A DNA stretch of 64,000 bases. Origin: Ferrovibrio sp046294345. Lineage in GTDB: Bacteria; Pseudomonadota; Alphaproteobacteria; Ferrovibrionales; Ferrovibrionaceae. Shown one piece after another: positions 1 to 8,173 of this stretch. Positions within the stretch are counted from its first letter, which is position 1; each line of letters starts with the position of its first letter. Both the position numbers and the translations under genes were made by a program. The notes below the pieces were generated by a model. The model was given only the letters and a program-made list of their open reading frames with translations. It was not told the DNA's origin and ran no database searches. Location: positions 45,611 to 109,610 of the forward strand of contig JBKBJT010000009.1 of assembly GCA_046294345.1 (NCBI GenBank). The letters are read 5' to 3'.

Positions 1-197
1 TCTTCGGGGTTGGGATTGTCCTGGCCGGCATTCTTCTGGGCGACCAGCAGGATCTGCTTGTCGTCCTTCATGACATCCTCGAGCGCCCGCACCGACTTCT
101 CGCGGCCGACGAAGAGCGGCACGATCATATGCGGGAATACGACGATGTCCCGCAACGGCAGGACCGGAAACACTTGGGCGCGAGGCGATGTAAACAT
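1..197 (-). CDS. lon: Lon ATP-dependent protease, N-terminal fragment
   Basis: Only the first 65 or so codons lie in the window; the gene runs off the left edge. Translation of the minus strand gives the start of the Lon substrate-binding (LAN) domain, with the family hallmark VLPLRDIVVFPHMIVPLFVGR at about residues 12-32 shown here by its core PLRDIVVFPHM. Lon is the cytoplasmic hexameric AAA+ protease that degrades misfolded and regulatory proteins. It lies downstream of clpX on the same strand, completing the common alphaproteobacterial tig/clpP/clpX/lon order. I chose the ATG at 197-195, preceded by AGGA; an in-frame ATG at 209-207 is possible but would sit directly on that site. A heat-shock-like promoter lies upstream. 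Confidence 0.93.
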   Translation of the reverse strand, partial: MFTSPRAQVFPVLPLRDIVVFPHMIVPLFVGREKSVRALEDVMKDDKQILLVAQKNAGQDNPNPE

Positions 198-269
198 GCG
201 GTTTTTCATCCTGAGGGGCGGCATGGGAAAGCCCGGTTTTGGGCATCCCTTTGCCGCCTGACAGAGGTT

Positions 270-299
270 AACATGGGAATTCCCACAAGGTCCGTCAAG
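270..299 (-). promoter_or_regulatory. Possible sigma-32-type promoter of lon
   Basis: Reading the minus strand, CTTGACG (299-293) is followed after 15 nt by CCCATGTT (277-270), close to the sigma-32 pattern CTTGAAA...CCCATNT, about 60 nt before lon. The spacer and -10 region contain the perfect palindrome TGGGAATTCCCA (274-285). Heat induction of lon is well known; assignment here rests on motif match only. Confidence 0.4.
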
Positions 300-328
300 G
301 CACGGTGGCAACACACAGGAACACCAGA

Positions 329-661
329 ATGACACAACCCGAGTCGCATGCCACCCGCTTCATGGATGGGGGCATTCTGGAGGTCGCCATGCTCGACGTC
401 CGCCGTGGCCAGGAAAAGGCTTTTGAAACAGCGCTGCAGCAGGCCCTGCCCCTGATCAGACGGCAGCAAGGCTGCCGCCAGGCGACGGTGCGGCCCTGCC
501 TGGAAAATCCCGGGCGCTACCTGCTGCTGGTGTATTGGGCCACATTGGCCGACCATGAACAGGGGTTTCGCGGTTCCGAGGATTACCGCCGCTGGCGTGC
601 CCTACTGCACGGATTCTACGAGCCTTTTCCGACCGTGGAGCATTACGGGCCGCCCCTGTGA
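329..661 (+). CDS. Antibiotic biosynthesis monooxygenase (ABM) family protein
   Basis: A 110-residue protein with the dimeric ferredoxin-like ABM fold, as judged from the pattern ILEVAMLDVRRGQEKAFETAL, a central 'YLLLVYWATLADHEQGF' strand-helix unit, and a C-terminal FYEPFPTVEHYG. Family members include heme-degrading enzymes, quinol monooxygenases and many proteins of unknown role. No cofactor-specific residues stand out, so I give no substrate. The ATG at 329 has AGGA eight bases upstream and is preferred over an in-frame ATG at 305. It is divergent from lon and convergent with clpX, so it probably forms its own transcript. Confidence 0.72.
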   Translation: MTQPESHATRFMDGGILEVAMLDVRRGQEKAFETALQQALPLIRRQQGCRQATVRPCLENPGRYLLLVYWATLADHEQGFRGSEDYRRWRALLHGFYEPFPTVEHYGPPL

Positions 662-711
662 GGAGACGGCCCGCATAACCGGGTAAGACAGCTGGGAACA
701 GTGTCGCGCGA

Positions 712-1974
<1,263 letters not shown>

Positions 1975-2033
1975 ACCTGCTCCACTGAGCGGGCCGGCGC
2001 CGGGCGACGCTGGCCCTATTCCATCGAATCGTC

Positions 2034-2062
2034 ATCATAAGGAACCGAAGCTTCGGGCACAA
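2034..2062 (-). promoter_or_regulatory. Predicted sigma-70 promoter of clpX with palindromic spacer
   Basis: On the minus strand TTGTGC (2062-2057) and TATGAT (2039-2034) are separated by exactly 17 nt, about 60 nt before clpX. The spacer contains the perfect palindrome CCGAAGCTTCGG (2045-2056), a possible repressor site. The remainder of the 1975-2262 gap shows no gene. Confidence 0.5.
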
Positions 2063-2262
2063 CGGACATGGGACCCGGAGGGGGGCTTCGGCGGGCTGCT
2101 AACCGTCACATTATCGGTATTTAACGCGCCCTGACGCCCCGGCAAGAACCCGGCCCAGCCCCCTGCTTCCGGGGCAGGACGCCACGACCGGGGGTTGGTT
2201 GCGATCCCGGCCGGCGGTTGCAGGCCGGATCGGCCGCCAAGTCCGCCGGCAGGTCCCCGCCG

Positions 2263-2895
2263 TCAGGACTTCTTGGCCGCCGTTTCGGGGCGGCGGTCGA
2301 CCACCTCGTCGACCAGGCCGAATTCCTTGGCCTCGGCCGGGGTCATGAAGCGGTCGCGTTCCATGGCCTCCTCGATCACGGCAATGTCTTTGCCGGTATG
2401 GCGGGCATAGATGCCGTTCAGGCGCGCCCGCATGTCGAGGATTTCCTTGGCATGGATCTCGATGTCGGCCGCCTGGCCCTGGAAGCCGCCGGAGGGCTGG
2501 TGAATCATCACCCGGGCATTGGGGAGGGCATAACGCATGCCCTTTTCGCCGGCGGCCAGCAGCAGCGAGCCCATCGAGGCCGCCTGGCCGATGCACAGGG
2601 TAGCGATCTTGGGCCGGACATACTGCATGGTGTCGTAGATCGCCATGCCCGACGTGACCAGGCCACCCGGGCTGTTGATGTAGAACGAGATTTCCTTGTT
2701 CGGATTCTCGGCTTCCAGGAACAGCAGCTGGGCGGTGACCAGGGCGGCGACGGCGTCGTTGACCGGGCCAACCAGGAAGATGATCCGCTCCTTCAGCAGC
2801 CGGGAGTAGATGTCATAGGCGCGCTCGCCCCGATTGGTCTGCTCGACCACCATCGGAACCAGCATGTTCATGTAGGTATCGACCATCTTTTCCAT
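2263..2895 (-). CDS. clpP: ATP-dependent Clp protease proteolytic subunit ClpP
   Basis: A 210-residue serine peptidase of family S14. The N-terminal gate region is LVPMVVEQTNRGERAYDIYSRLLKERIIFL, the nucleophile Ser lies in GQAASMGS, the catalytic His in VMIHQPSGG, and the Asp-containing segment HTGKDIAVIEEAMERDRFM follows. It forms the tetradecameric chamber served by ClpX. I chose ATG 2895 (MEKMVDTYMN...), which gives an 11-residue propeptide before LVPMVVEQ and has AGGGCG upstream. An in-frame GTG at 2946 with an AAGG site would add 17 residues. The region between the two starts looks like promoter DNA, so the shorter form is favoured. Confidence 0.96.
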   Translation of the reverse strand: MEKMVDTYMNMLVPMVVEQTNRGERAYDIYSRLLKERIIFLVGPVNDAVAALVTAQLLFLEAENPNKEISFYINSPGGLVTSGMAIYDTMQYVRPKIATLCIGQAASMGSLLLAAGEKGMRYALPNARVMIHQPSGGFQGQAADIEIHAKEILDMRARLNGIYARHTGKDIAVIEEAMERDRFMTPAEAKEFGLVDEVVDRRPETAAKKS

Positions 2896-3024
2896 GACGC
2901 GCCCTGAAATACGAGGAATGTTGCTGCCATAATGTGGCGCAGACACCCGTCACCTTCAATGGCCGGGGCCCCAGAACCTGTGCAACCGCCGCCGGCCCCG
3001 ATTCCCCGAACAGGGAGATTGCCC

Positions 3025-3585
3025 ATGGATGCCGACCCGACCGCACTCGCCTTCTGGGAATGCCTGTATACGCCGGGCCACGATACGGCCTGCCTGACCC
3101 GTCATGGCGCCGATGGATGGCTGCTGCACGGTGCCGCCGTCTTCCGGCACCCGGCCGGGCCGGCCCGCATCGACTATGCCGTGGACATCGACGCCGCCTG
3201 GCAGAGCCGGCGCGGCACCGTGCAGGGTTACCTGGCCGGGCACCGGCTGGATCACCGGATCGAACGGCACGATGACGACTGGTATCTCGATGGCCGGCCG
3301 CAGGGACTTTCAGTCCTGCTCGACCTGGATTTCGGTTTCACGCCAGCCACGAATCTGCAGCAGTTGCGTCGCGCCGCACTACAGCCCGCCCAGGCCATCG
3401 ACATGGCCGTGGCCTGGTTCGATCTGGAGGCCACGAACCTCACCGCGCTGCCGCAGCATTACGAGCGCCTCGATGCCGCGCGCTATCGCTACGTCTCTCC
3501 CGATACGCCTTACGAGGCGGTGCTGGAACTGGCCCCGAACGGTTTCGCGCGGCTGTATCCCGGACTCTGGCGGATGGTGGATTGA
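3025..3585 (+). CDS. Putative glycolipid-binding domain protein (PF06475-like)
   Basis: A 186-residue soluble protein with the alternating strand pattern and conserved pieces of the 'putative glycolipid-binding' family: an N-terminal W-x-C segment, DIDAAWQSRRGTV, DDDWYLDGRP, LDLDFGFTPATNLQQLRR and the end YEAVLELAPNGFARLYPGLW. No signal peptide or membrane segment is seen, so it is probably cytoplasmic. The biochemical role of the family is not established. The ATG at 3025 has GGGAGA eight bases upstream. The gene sits on the plus strand between tig and clpP, which are usually adjacent, so it is an insertion into a conserved neighbourhood. Confidence 0.7.
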   Translation: MDADPTALAFWECLYTPGHDTACLTRHGADGWLLHGAAVFRHPAGPARIDYAVDIDAAWQSRRGTVQGYLAGHRLDHRIERHDDDWYLDGRPQGLSVLLDLDFGFTPATNLQQLRRAALQPAQAIDMAVAWFDLEATNLTALPQHYERLDAARYRYVSPDTPYEAVLELAPNGFARLYPGLWRMVD

Positions 3586-3588
3586 TGT

Positions 3589-3619
3589 AAAAAAAAGCGC
3601 CGGGCAGGCCCGGCGCTTT
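3589..3619 (-). terminator. Intrinsic terminator downstream of tig
   Basis: An 11-bp stem AAAGCGCCGGG (3594-3604) and CCCGGCGCTTT (3609-3619) encloses the loop CAGG. Read on the minus strand the stem is followed by a run of eight T (plus-strand A at 3589-3596), which fits termination after tig (stop at 3647). It may also act weakly in the other direction for the glycolipid-binding gene. Confidence 0.88.
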
Positions 3620-3646
3620 CTGTAAGGCGTTCCGAAAACCGGCGGA

Positions 3647-4969
3647 TCAGGCGACCTGCTCGGCTTCCTTCTGCAGCTCTTCCTTCGAGACCGGCTTGTC
3701 GGTCACGCTGGCCATCTCGATGATGAAATCCACCACCTTGTCCTCGAAGATCGGGGCGCGCAGGCTCTGTGCGGCTTCCGGGTTCTTCTGGAAGTATTCC
3801 ATCACCTGGCGTTCCTGGCCGGGGAAGCGGCGGGCCTGCTCGATCATCGCGCGGGTGATCTCGTCGGGCTTGACCTCGATATTGTTCACGCGGCCGACTT
3901 CCGACAGCAGCAGGCCGAGGCGGATGCGACGCTCGGCGATCTTGCGGTACTCGGCCTTCAGCTCGTCCTCGGTCTTCTTCTCCTCGGCCAGCTCGGCGTC
4001 GAAGCGGGCCTTGTCGGCGGTCACTTCGCCCCAGATCTGGTTGAATTCGAGGTCGACCATGCCCTGCGGCACGTCGAAGCTGTGCTGCTCGGCCAGCTGG
4101 TCCAGCAGGCCGCGCTTCAGCTTCATGCGCGACAGGCTCTTATATTCCTGGCCCAGGTCGCGCTTGATGTTGTCCTTCAGCTCCTGCATCGACTGCAGGC
4201 CGAAGCGCTTGGCGAATTCGTCGTCCAGCGTCACGGCCTGGCCGCCGCGCACTTCCTTCACCGTGCAGGCGAATTCCGCCGGCTTGCCGGCCAGTTCGGC
4301 ATTGCCGTAGGCCTCGGGGAAGGTGACGGTCACGGTCTTCTGGTCGCCGGCCTTCAGGCCGATGAGCTGGTCCTCGAAACCCGGGATGAAGGTGTTGGAG
4401 CCCAGCACCAGCGGATAGTCGTTGGCGGCACCGCCTTCGAACTTCTCGCCGTTCACGCTGCCGACGAAGTCGATCACGATCTGGTCGCCCTTCTCGGCGG
4501 CGCGCTCGACCTTCTCGTAGGTCTTCTGCTGTTCCGACAGGCGGGTGAGGAATTCATCGACCTCGGCATCGGCCGGCTCGACCACCAGGCGCTCCAGCTT
4601 GATCGCCTTGAAGTCGCCGGTCTCGATCTCGGGCAGCACCTCGATGGCGATGGTGCACTCGAAATCCTTGCCCTCTTCGAAATTCTGAATGTCGACCTTG
4701 GGCTGCAGCGCCGGGCGCAGCTTGTTGTCGTCCAGTGTCTTCTGCAGGGCGGAGTTGACGCTCTCTTCCATCGCCTCGCCCAGCAGGGCGCGGCCATACT
4801 GCTTCTTGATGAGGGCGGCGGGTGCCTTGCCCGGGCGGAAGCCCGGCATGTTGACCTGGCCGCGGATGGTCTCCAGCTTCTGGTTGACCGTGCTCTCCAG
4901 CGCGGCGGCGTTGATCACCACCTTGTATTCGCGCTTCAGGCCCGAGGCGCTGATTTCCGTGATCTGCAT
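3647..4969 (-). CDS. tig: Trigger factor, ribosome-associated chaperone
   Basis: A 440-residue trigger factor. The N-terminal ribosome-binding domain carries the signature GFRPGKAP. A middle FKBP-type peptidyl-prolyl isomerase domain spans about residues 150-245 (GDQIVIDFVG...IPGFEDQLIGLKAG), and a helical C-terminal cradle completes it. It binds at ribosomal protein L23 and shields nascent chains. The open frame continues upstream to 5164 through tRNA-Leu, but that extension is tRNA sequence. The ATG at 4969 (MQITEISASGLKREYKV) matches the family start. It is followed by a clear intrinsic terminator. Confidence 0.97.
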   Translation of the reverse strand: MQITEISASGLKREYKVVINAAALESTVNQKLETIRGQVNMPGFRPGKAPAALIKKQYGRALLGEAMEESVNSALQKTLDDNKLRPALQPKVDIQNFEEGKDFECTIAIEVLPEIETGDFKAIKLERLVVEPADAEVDEFLTRLSEQQKTYEKVERAAEKGDQIVIDFVGSVNGEKFEGGAANDYPLVLGSNTFIPGFEDQLIGLKAGDQKTVTVTFPEAYGNAELAGKPAEFACTVKEVRGGQAVTLDDEFAKRFGLQSMQELKDNIKRDLGQEYKSLSRMKLKRGLLDQLAEQHSFDVPQGMVDLEFNQIWGEVTADKARFDAELAEEKKTEDELKAEYRKIAERRIRLGLLLSEVGRVNNIEVKPDEITRAMIEQARRFPGQERQVMEYFQKNPEAAQSLRAPIFEDKVVDFIIEMASVTDKPVSKEELQKEAEQVA

Positions 4970-5070
4970 GACCGAAATACCTGTCTCTCGCTTAAATTCC
5001 GTTGCGCCGTCGGCCGCCACGCGGATCTGGCATCTCGCGGGTCTGGCCGGCAGCGGGACGCCGGGGGATC

Positions 5071-5155
5071 TGGTGCGGGCGGAGGGACTTGAACCCACAC
5101 GCCTTGCGGCACAGGAACCTAAATCCTGCGTGTCTACCAGTTCCACCACGCCCGC
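5071..5155 (-). tRNA. tRNA-Leu (anticodon UAG)
   Basis: An 85-nt tRNA with encoded CCA (plus-strand tgg 5071-5073). The acceptor stem GCGGGCG pairs with CGCCCGC. The long variable arm typical of leucine tRNA is present, the T-loop is GGTTCAAGTCC, and the anticodon loop TTTAGGT between CAGGA and TCCTG gives UAG, which reads CUN codons. A TATAGA -10-like hexamer lies upstream at 5188-5193. tig follows 100 nt downstream. Confidence 0.95.
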
Positions 5156-5187
5156 TTCCCGCACCGGGGGCCGGCGCGAAGGCGCAG

Positions 5188-5193
5188 TCTATA
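5188..5193 (-). promoter_or_regulatory. Possible -10 element for tRNA-Leu / tig
   Basis: TATAGA on the minus strand, about 33 nt upstream of the tRNA 5' end. The matching -35 is poor, so this is a weak call. Confidence 0.3.
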
Positions 5194-5255
5194 GCATGTG
5201 AAAACCGGCGATGCGAGGCTTTTGGACGGTTTTCCCGCGCCCCGCTATTCGCCTC

Positions 5256-5966
5256 TTAACTCGCTGCTTTGGCTGGCTTTTTAGACCCGGCCTGGTCGCA
5301 GTGGTTCATCAGCGCGCGCTCATCCAGCCATTCCTTGGCATAAGAGCAATCGCGGAAGTCGTCATAGTAGGGCCCGCCGATCGTGTAATGCACGATCGAG
5401 ACGTCCTGCGCCGGCACGAAGGGGTCGTAATCGGCCAGGTGGTTCCAGCGATGCGGGATTTCGCCGATCAGGTCGTCGTTGCCCAGCCATTTGAACTGGT
5501 GCAGTTCCAGCCCGGTGGCGGAATTGACGTAATCGGGCGTCAGCGCCGTGCATTTGGCACAGTTGAACAGCATGACGCTGGACCAGTTCTTTTTCTCGTA
5601 CCGGGTCTGCGCCTTGCCGAGGAATTTCACGTCTTCCTTAGGCACATGGTGATGTTTCACTACCTGCACGGCATAACGGTCGTCGCGCAGGTCCCACAGC
5701 TTGGCGATGTCGTCCAGCACCAGCATGTCGTCGTCCATGAAGATCGCCCAGTCCTGGAAACCGGCCAGGTAGGGCGTCAGGAAGCGCGAGAACGAGAAGT
5801 CGGTCGACTGAAGTTCGTGCTGCGGCCGGGTGTAGAGGCCCGCCAGCTGGTTGAGCGCCAGATGGGTGATGGCGACCGGGCGCGAGGCGCGACGGTTGAT
5901 GCTGAGGGCGGCGACGCTGGAAACCACCGGGGCGACGCGGGTGTAGCCGATGAAGACGCGGATCAT
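5256..5966 (-). CDS. GT8-like glycosyltransferase
   Basis: A 236-residue protein beginning MIRVFIGYTRVAP, with YTRPQHELQSTDFSFSRFLTPYL and then IFMDDDMLVLDDI. The DDD triplet in this last segment is the metal-binding DxD motif of family-8-type retaining glycosyltransferases, and the FSRFLTPYL helix is typical just before it. Further on, HQFKWLGNDDLIGEIPHRWNHL and IVHYTIGGPY are the usual C-terminal acceptor/sugar-nucleotide segments. No membrane segment is present. Donor and acceptor are unknown; surface polysaccharide or LPS decoration is the usual role. GAGAGAA precedes the ATG. It is a single gene, divergent from the XRE/SulP pair. Confidence 0.75.
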   Translation of the reverse strand: MIRVFIGYTRVAPVVSSVAALSINRRASRPVAITHLALNQLAGLYTRPQHELQSTDFSFSRFLTPYLAGFQDWAIFMDDDMLVLDDIAKLWDLRDDRYAVQVVKHHHVPKEDVKFLGKAQTRYEKKNWSSVMLFNCAKCTALTPDYVNSATGLELHQFKWLGNDDLIGEIPHRWNHLADYDPFVPAQDVSIVHYTIGGPYYDDFRDCSYAKEWLDERALMNHCDQAGSKKPAKAAS

Positions 5967-6065
5967 CTGGATTCTCTCGATTGCCTGATGCAGGACTATG
6001 CCAACTCCCCTACCGGAGGGTTAAGGAAATGGCGTTGATCAGGCGCAAATCCCGGCATTATTCGG

Positions 6066-6095
6066 ATTATTGATTTTATTTATATCATTATTGAT
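6066..6095. repeat. Direct repeat ATTATTGAT spaced by 21 bp in an AT island
   Basis: ATTATTGAT occurs at 6066-6074 and 6087-6095, a 21-bp phase (two helical turns), inside a strongly AT-rich stretch of roughly 6055-6150 that is unlike the surrounding GC-rich DNA. It lies just upstream of the XRE gene's promoter and could be an operator array for that regulator. Confidence 0.4.
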
Positions 6096-6110
6096 ATTTT
6101 ATACATAATA

Positions 6111-6140
6111 TTGACTACTACAAATATCATTTCATATATT
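6111..6140 (+). promoter_or_regulatory. Predicted promoter of the XRE-SulP operon
   Basis: TTGACT (6111-6116), an 18-nt spacer and TATATT (6135-6140) place a start near 6147, about 20 nt before the XRE start codon, with AAGGA between. Confidence 0.5.
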
Positions 6141-6167
6141 CAAAATATCCAAAAGGACTTCCGCCAC

Positions 6168-6434
6168 ATGATTACCGGCGCACAAATGCGGGCCGCCCGC
6201 GCCCTGATCGGCATCGACCAGCGCAAGCTGGCCGAATTCTCCGGCCTGTCCCTGCCCACGATCCAGCGCATGGAGGCCAGCGGTGGCGTCGTGCGCGGCA
6301 ATGTCGATTCCCTGATGAAGCTGGTCACGGCGCTGGAAGCGAACGGCATCGAACTGATCGGCGATAACGCGCCCAGCACCGGCGGCGGACGCGGCGTCCG
6401 CCTGCGCGACGGATCGGGATCAACCACGGGGTAA
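6168..6434 (+). CDS. XRE-family helix-turn-helix regulator
   Basis: An 88-residue DNA-binding protein. The helix-turn-helix lies at about residues 7-50: MRAARALIGIDQRKLAEFSGLSLPTIQRMEASGG, then a helix covering DSLMKLVTALEANGIELI. The remaining tail is Gly/Arg-rich and looks disordered. AAGGA lies ten bases upstream of this ATG. The frame is open to 6111, but that upstream part is AT-rich promoter DNA. It is followed after two bases by a SulP transporter, and small XRE-SulP pairs recur in proteobacteria, so local control of the transporter or of the operon itself is likely. Confidence 0.82.
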   Translation: MITGAQMRAARALIGIDQRKLAEFSGLSLPTIQRMEASGGVVRGNVDSLMKLVTALEANGIELIGDNAPSTGGGRGVRLRDGSGSTTG

Positions 6435-6436
6435 GC

Positions 6437-8173
6437 ATGACGAGCCCGCAGCGACCCACCTCCACCTTGCCCGAACCCAGCTTCGCCGAGCTGTTCACGC
6501 CCAAACTGGTGACCATCCTGCGCGAGGGTTATCGCCTGGGCGACCTGCGCGCCGATGCGGTGGCCGGACTGACGGTCGCCATCGTCGCCATACCGCTTTC
6601 GATGGCGATAGCGATTGCCTCCGGCGTCACGCCTGACCGCGGCCTCTACACGGCGATCATCGGCGGCTTCCTGATTTCGGCGCTGGGCGGCAGCCGCTTC
6701 CAGATCGGCGGACCGGCCGGCGCCTTCATCGTGCTGGTCGCCGCCACGGTGGAACGCCACGGCGTGGATGGCCTGGTGCTGGCCACCATGATGTCTGGCG
6801 CCATGTTGCTGGTCGGCGGATTCCTGCGGCTGGGCACGTATGTCAAATTCATCCCTTATCCCGTCACCGTGGGCTTCACCGCCGGCATCGCGGTGATCAT
6901 CTTTGCCAGCCAGATCCGCGACCTGCTGGGCCTGACCTTCGCCGGCAAGGAACCCGGCGAGCTGCTGCCGAAACTGGCCGCCATCGGCGATGCGCTGCCG
7001 AGTTTCACGCCGGCGGCCTTCGCCCTTGCGCTGCTGACCATCGGCGTGATCGCGGGACTGAAACGCCTGCGGCCGCACTGGCCCGGCATGTTGATCGCCG
7101 TCAGCCTCGCCGCCGCCGTCACTGGTATCTTCGCCCTGCCGGTCGAAACCATCGGCAGCAAGTTCGGCGGCATCCCGCGCAGCCTGCCGCTGCCATCCCT
7201 GCCCGTCTTTTCGTGGCAGCTTGCCCAGGCCGTGCTGCCCGATGCCATCGCCTTCGCATTGCTGGGCGCCATCGAATCCCTGCTCTCCGCCATCGTCGCC
7301 GACGGCATGACCGGGCGGCGCCATCGTTCCAACTGCGAACTGGTGGCCCAGGGCGCAGGCAATATCGGCTCGGCCCTGTTCGGCGGCTTCTGCGTCACCG
7401 GTACCATCGCGCGCACCGCCACCAACGTGCGCGCCGGCGCGCGCGGCCCCGTCGCCGGCATGCTGCATGCCCTGTTCGTGCTGCTGTTCATGCTGATCGC
7501 GGCGCCGCTGGCCAGCTACATCCCGCTGGCTGCCCTGGCCGGTGTGCTGGCCGTGGTGGCGTGGAACATGATCGAGCGGCACGCATTCATGACCCTGCTG
7601 CGCTCGTCGTCCGGCGATGCGGCCGTTCTGCTGTCCACCTTCCTGCTCACCATCTTCCGCGACCTCACCGAAGGCATCCTGGTCGGTTTCGGCCTCGGCA
7701 CCCTGTTGTTCCTCAACCGCATGGCGCAGGCCACCACGGTAGACAACCACGTGCCCTATGTGCCCGAGGACAAGGCGGATCACTACGACGGCGAACGCAC
7801 GCGCTATGACGCGGCGCTGGCCACCAACCCCGACCTGCTGGTCTACCGCATCTCGGGCGCCTTCTTCTTTGGCGCGGCTTCCACCGTGGGTGCGGTACTG
7901 GACCGCATCGCTGACCGGCCGAAAACCTTCATCCTCGATTTCTCGGCCGTGCCCTTCCTCGATTCAACGGCGGCCAACACCATCGAAGGGGTGGCACGCA
8001 AGGCACAGCGCAACGGCGTGACCCTGATCCTGACCGGCGTGCCGAAGCATGTGCGTCATGTGCTGTGGGCCCATGGTGTGCATCCGCCGCTGGTGCGCTA
8101 CAAACGCTCGATCGACGCAGCGCTCGAAGATATCAAACACCCTGCCGGCGCAGCCGCGCCAGCGGAAGCCTGA
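6437..8173 (+). CDS. SulP-family inorganic anion transporter with STAS domain
   Basis: A 578-residue inner-membrane protein. About residues 25-430 hold the SLC26/SulP transmembrane core, with DAVAGLTVAIVAIPLSMAIAI at the N-terminus and FQIGGPAGAFIVLVA in TM3. The cytoplasmic STAS domain covers about residues 455-565 and includes FILDFSAVPFLDSTAANTIEGVA. The family carries sulfate, bicarbonate, dicarboxylates and other anions; the substrate cannot be set from sequence. It starts two bases after the XRE gene and so is co-transcribed. Its last 41 bases overlap the end of the convergent nnr gene, so both C-termini share DNA. Confidence 0.92.
   Translation: MTSPQRPTSTLPEPSFAELFTPKLVTILREGYRLGDLRADAVAGLTVAIVAIPLSMAIAIASGVTPDRGLYTAIIGGFLISALGGSRFQIGGPAGAFIVLVAATVERHGVDGLVLATMMSGAMLLVGGFLRLGTYVKFIPYPVTVGFTAGIAVIIFASQIRDLLGLTFAGKEPGELLPKLAAIGDALPSFTPAAFALALLTIGVIAGLKRLRPHWPGMLIAVSLAAAVTGIFALPVETIGSKFGGIPRSLPLPSLPVFSWQLAQAVLPDAIAFALLGAIESLLSAIVADGMTGRRHRSNCELVAQGAGNIGSALFGGFCVTGTIARTATNVRAGARGPVAGMLHALFVLLFMLIAAPLASYIPLAALAGVLAVVAWNMIERHAFMTLLRSSSGDAAVLLSTFLLTIFRDLTEGILVGFGLGTLLFLNRMAQATTVDNHVPYVPEDKADHYDGERTRYDAALATNPDLLVYRISGAFFFGAASTVGAVLDRIADRPKTFILDFSAVPFLDSTAANTIEGVARKAQRNGVTLILTGVPKHVRHVLWAHGVHPPLVRYKRSIDAALEDIKHPAGAAAPAEA

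Noticed and set aside
4970..5164. N-terminal extension of trigger factor
   Set aside because: The extra 65 codons are tRNA-Leu sequence read as protein; family homology begins at ATG 4969.
6140..7783. 547-codon minus-strand frame over SulP
   Set aside because: Gln/Arg/Gly-rich shadow with no family features; the SulP frame has clear motifs.
8133..8173. Overlap of SulP and nnr as a sign of a frameshift
   Set aside because: The genes are convergent, both C-termini look natural, and a 41-nt tail overlap is acceptable.
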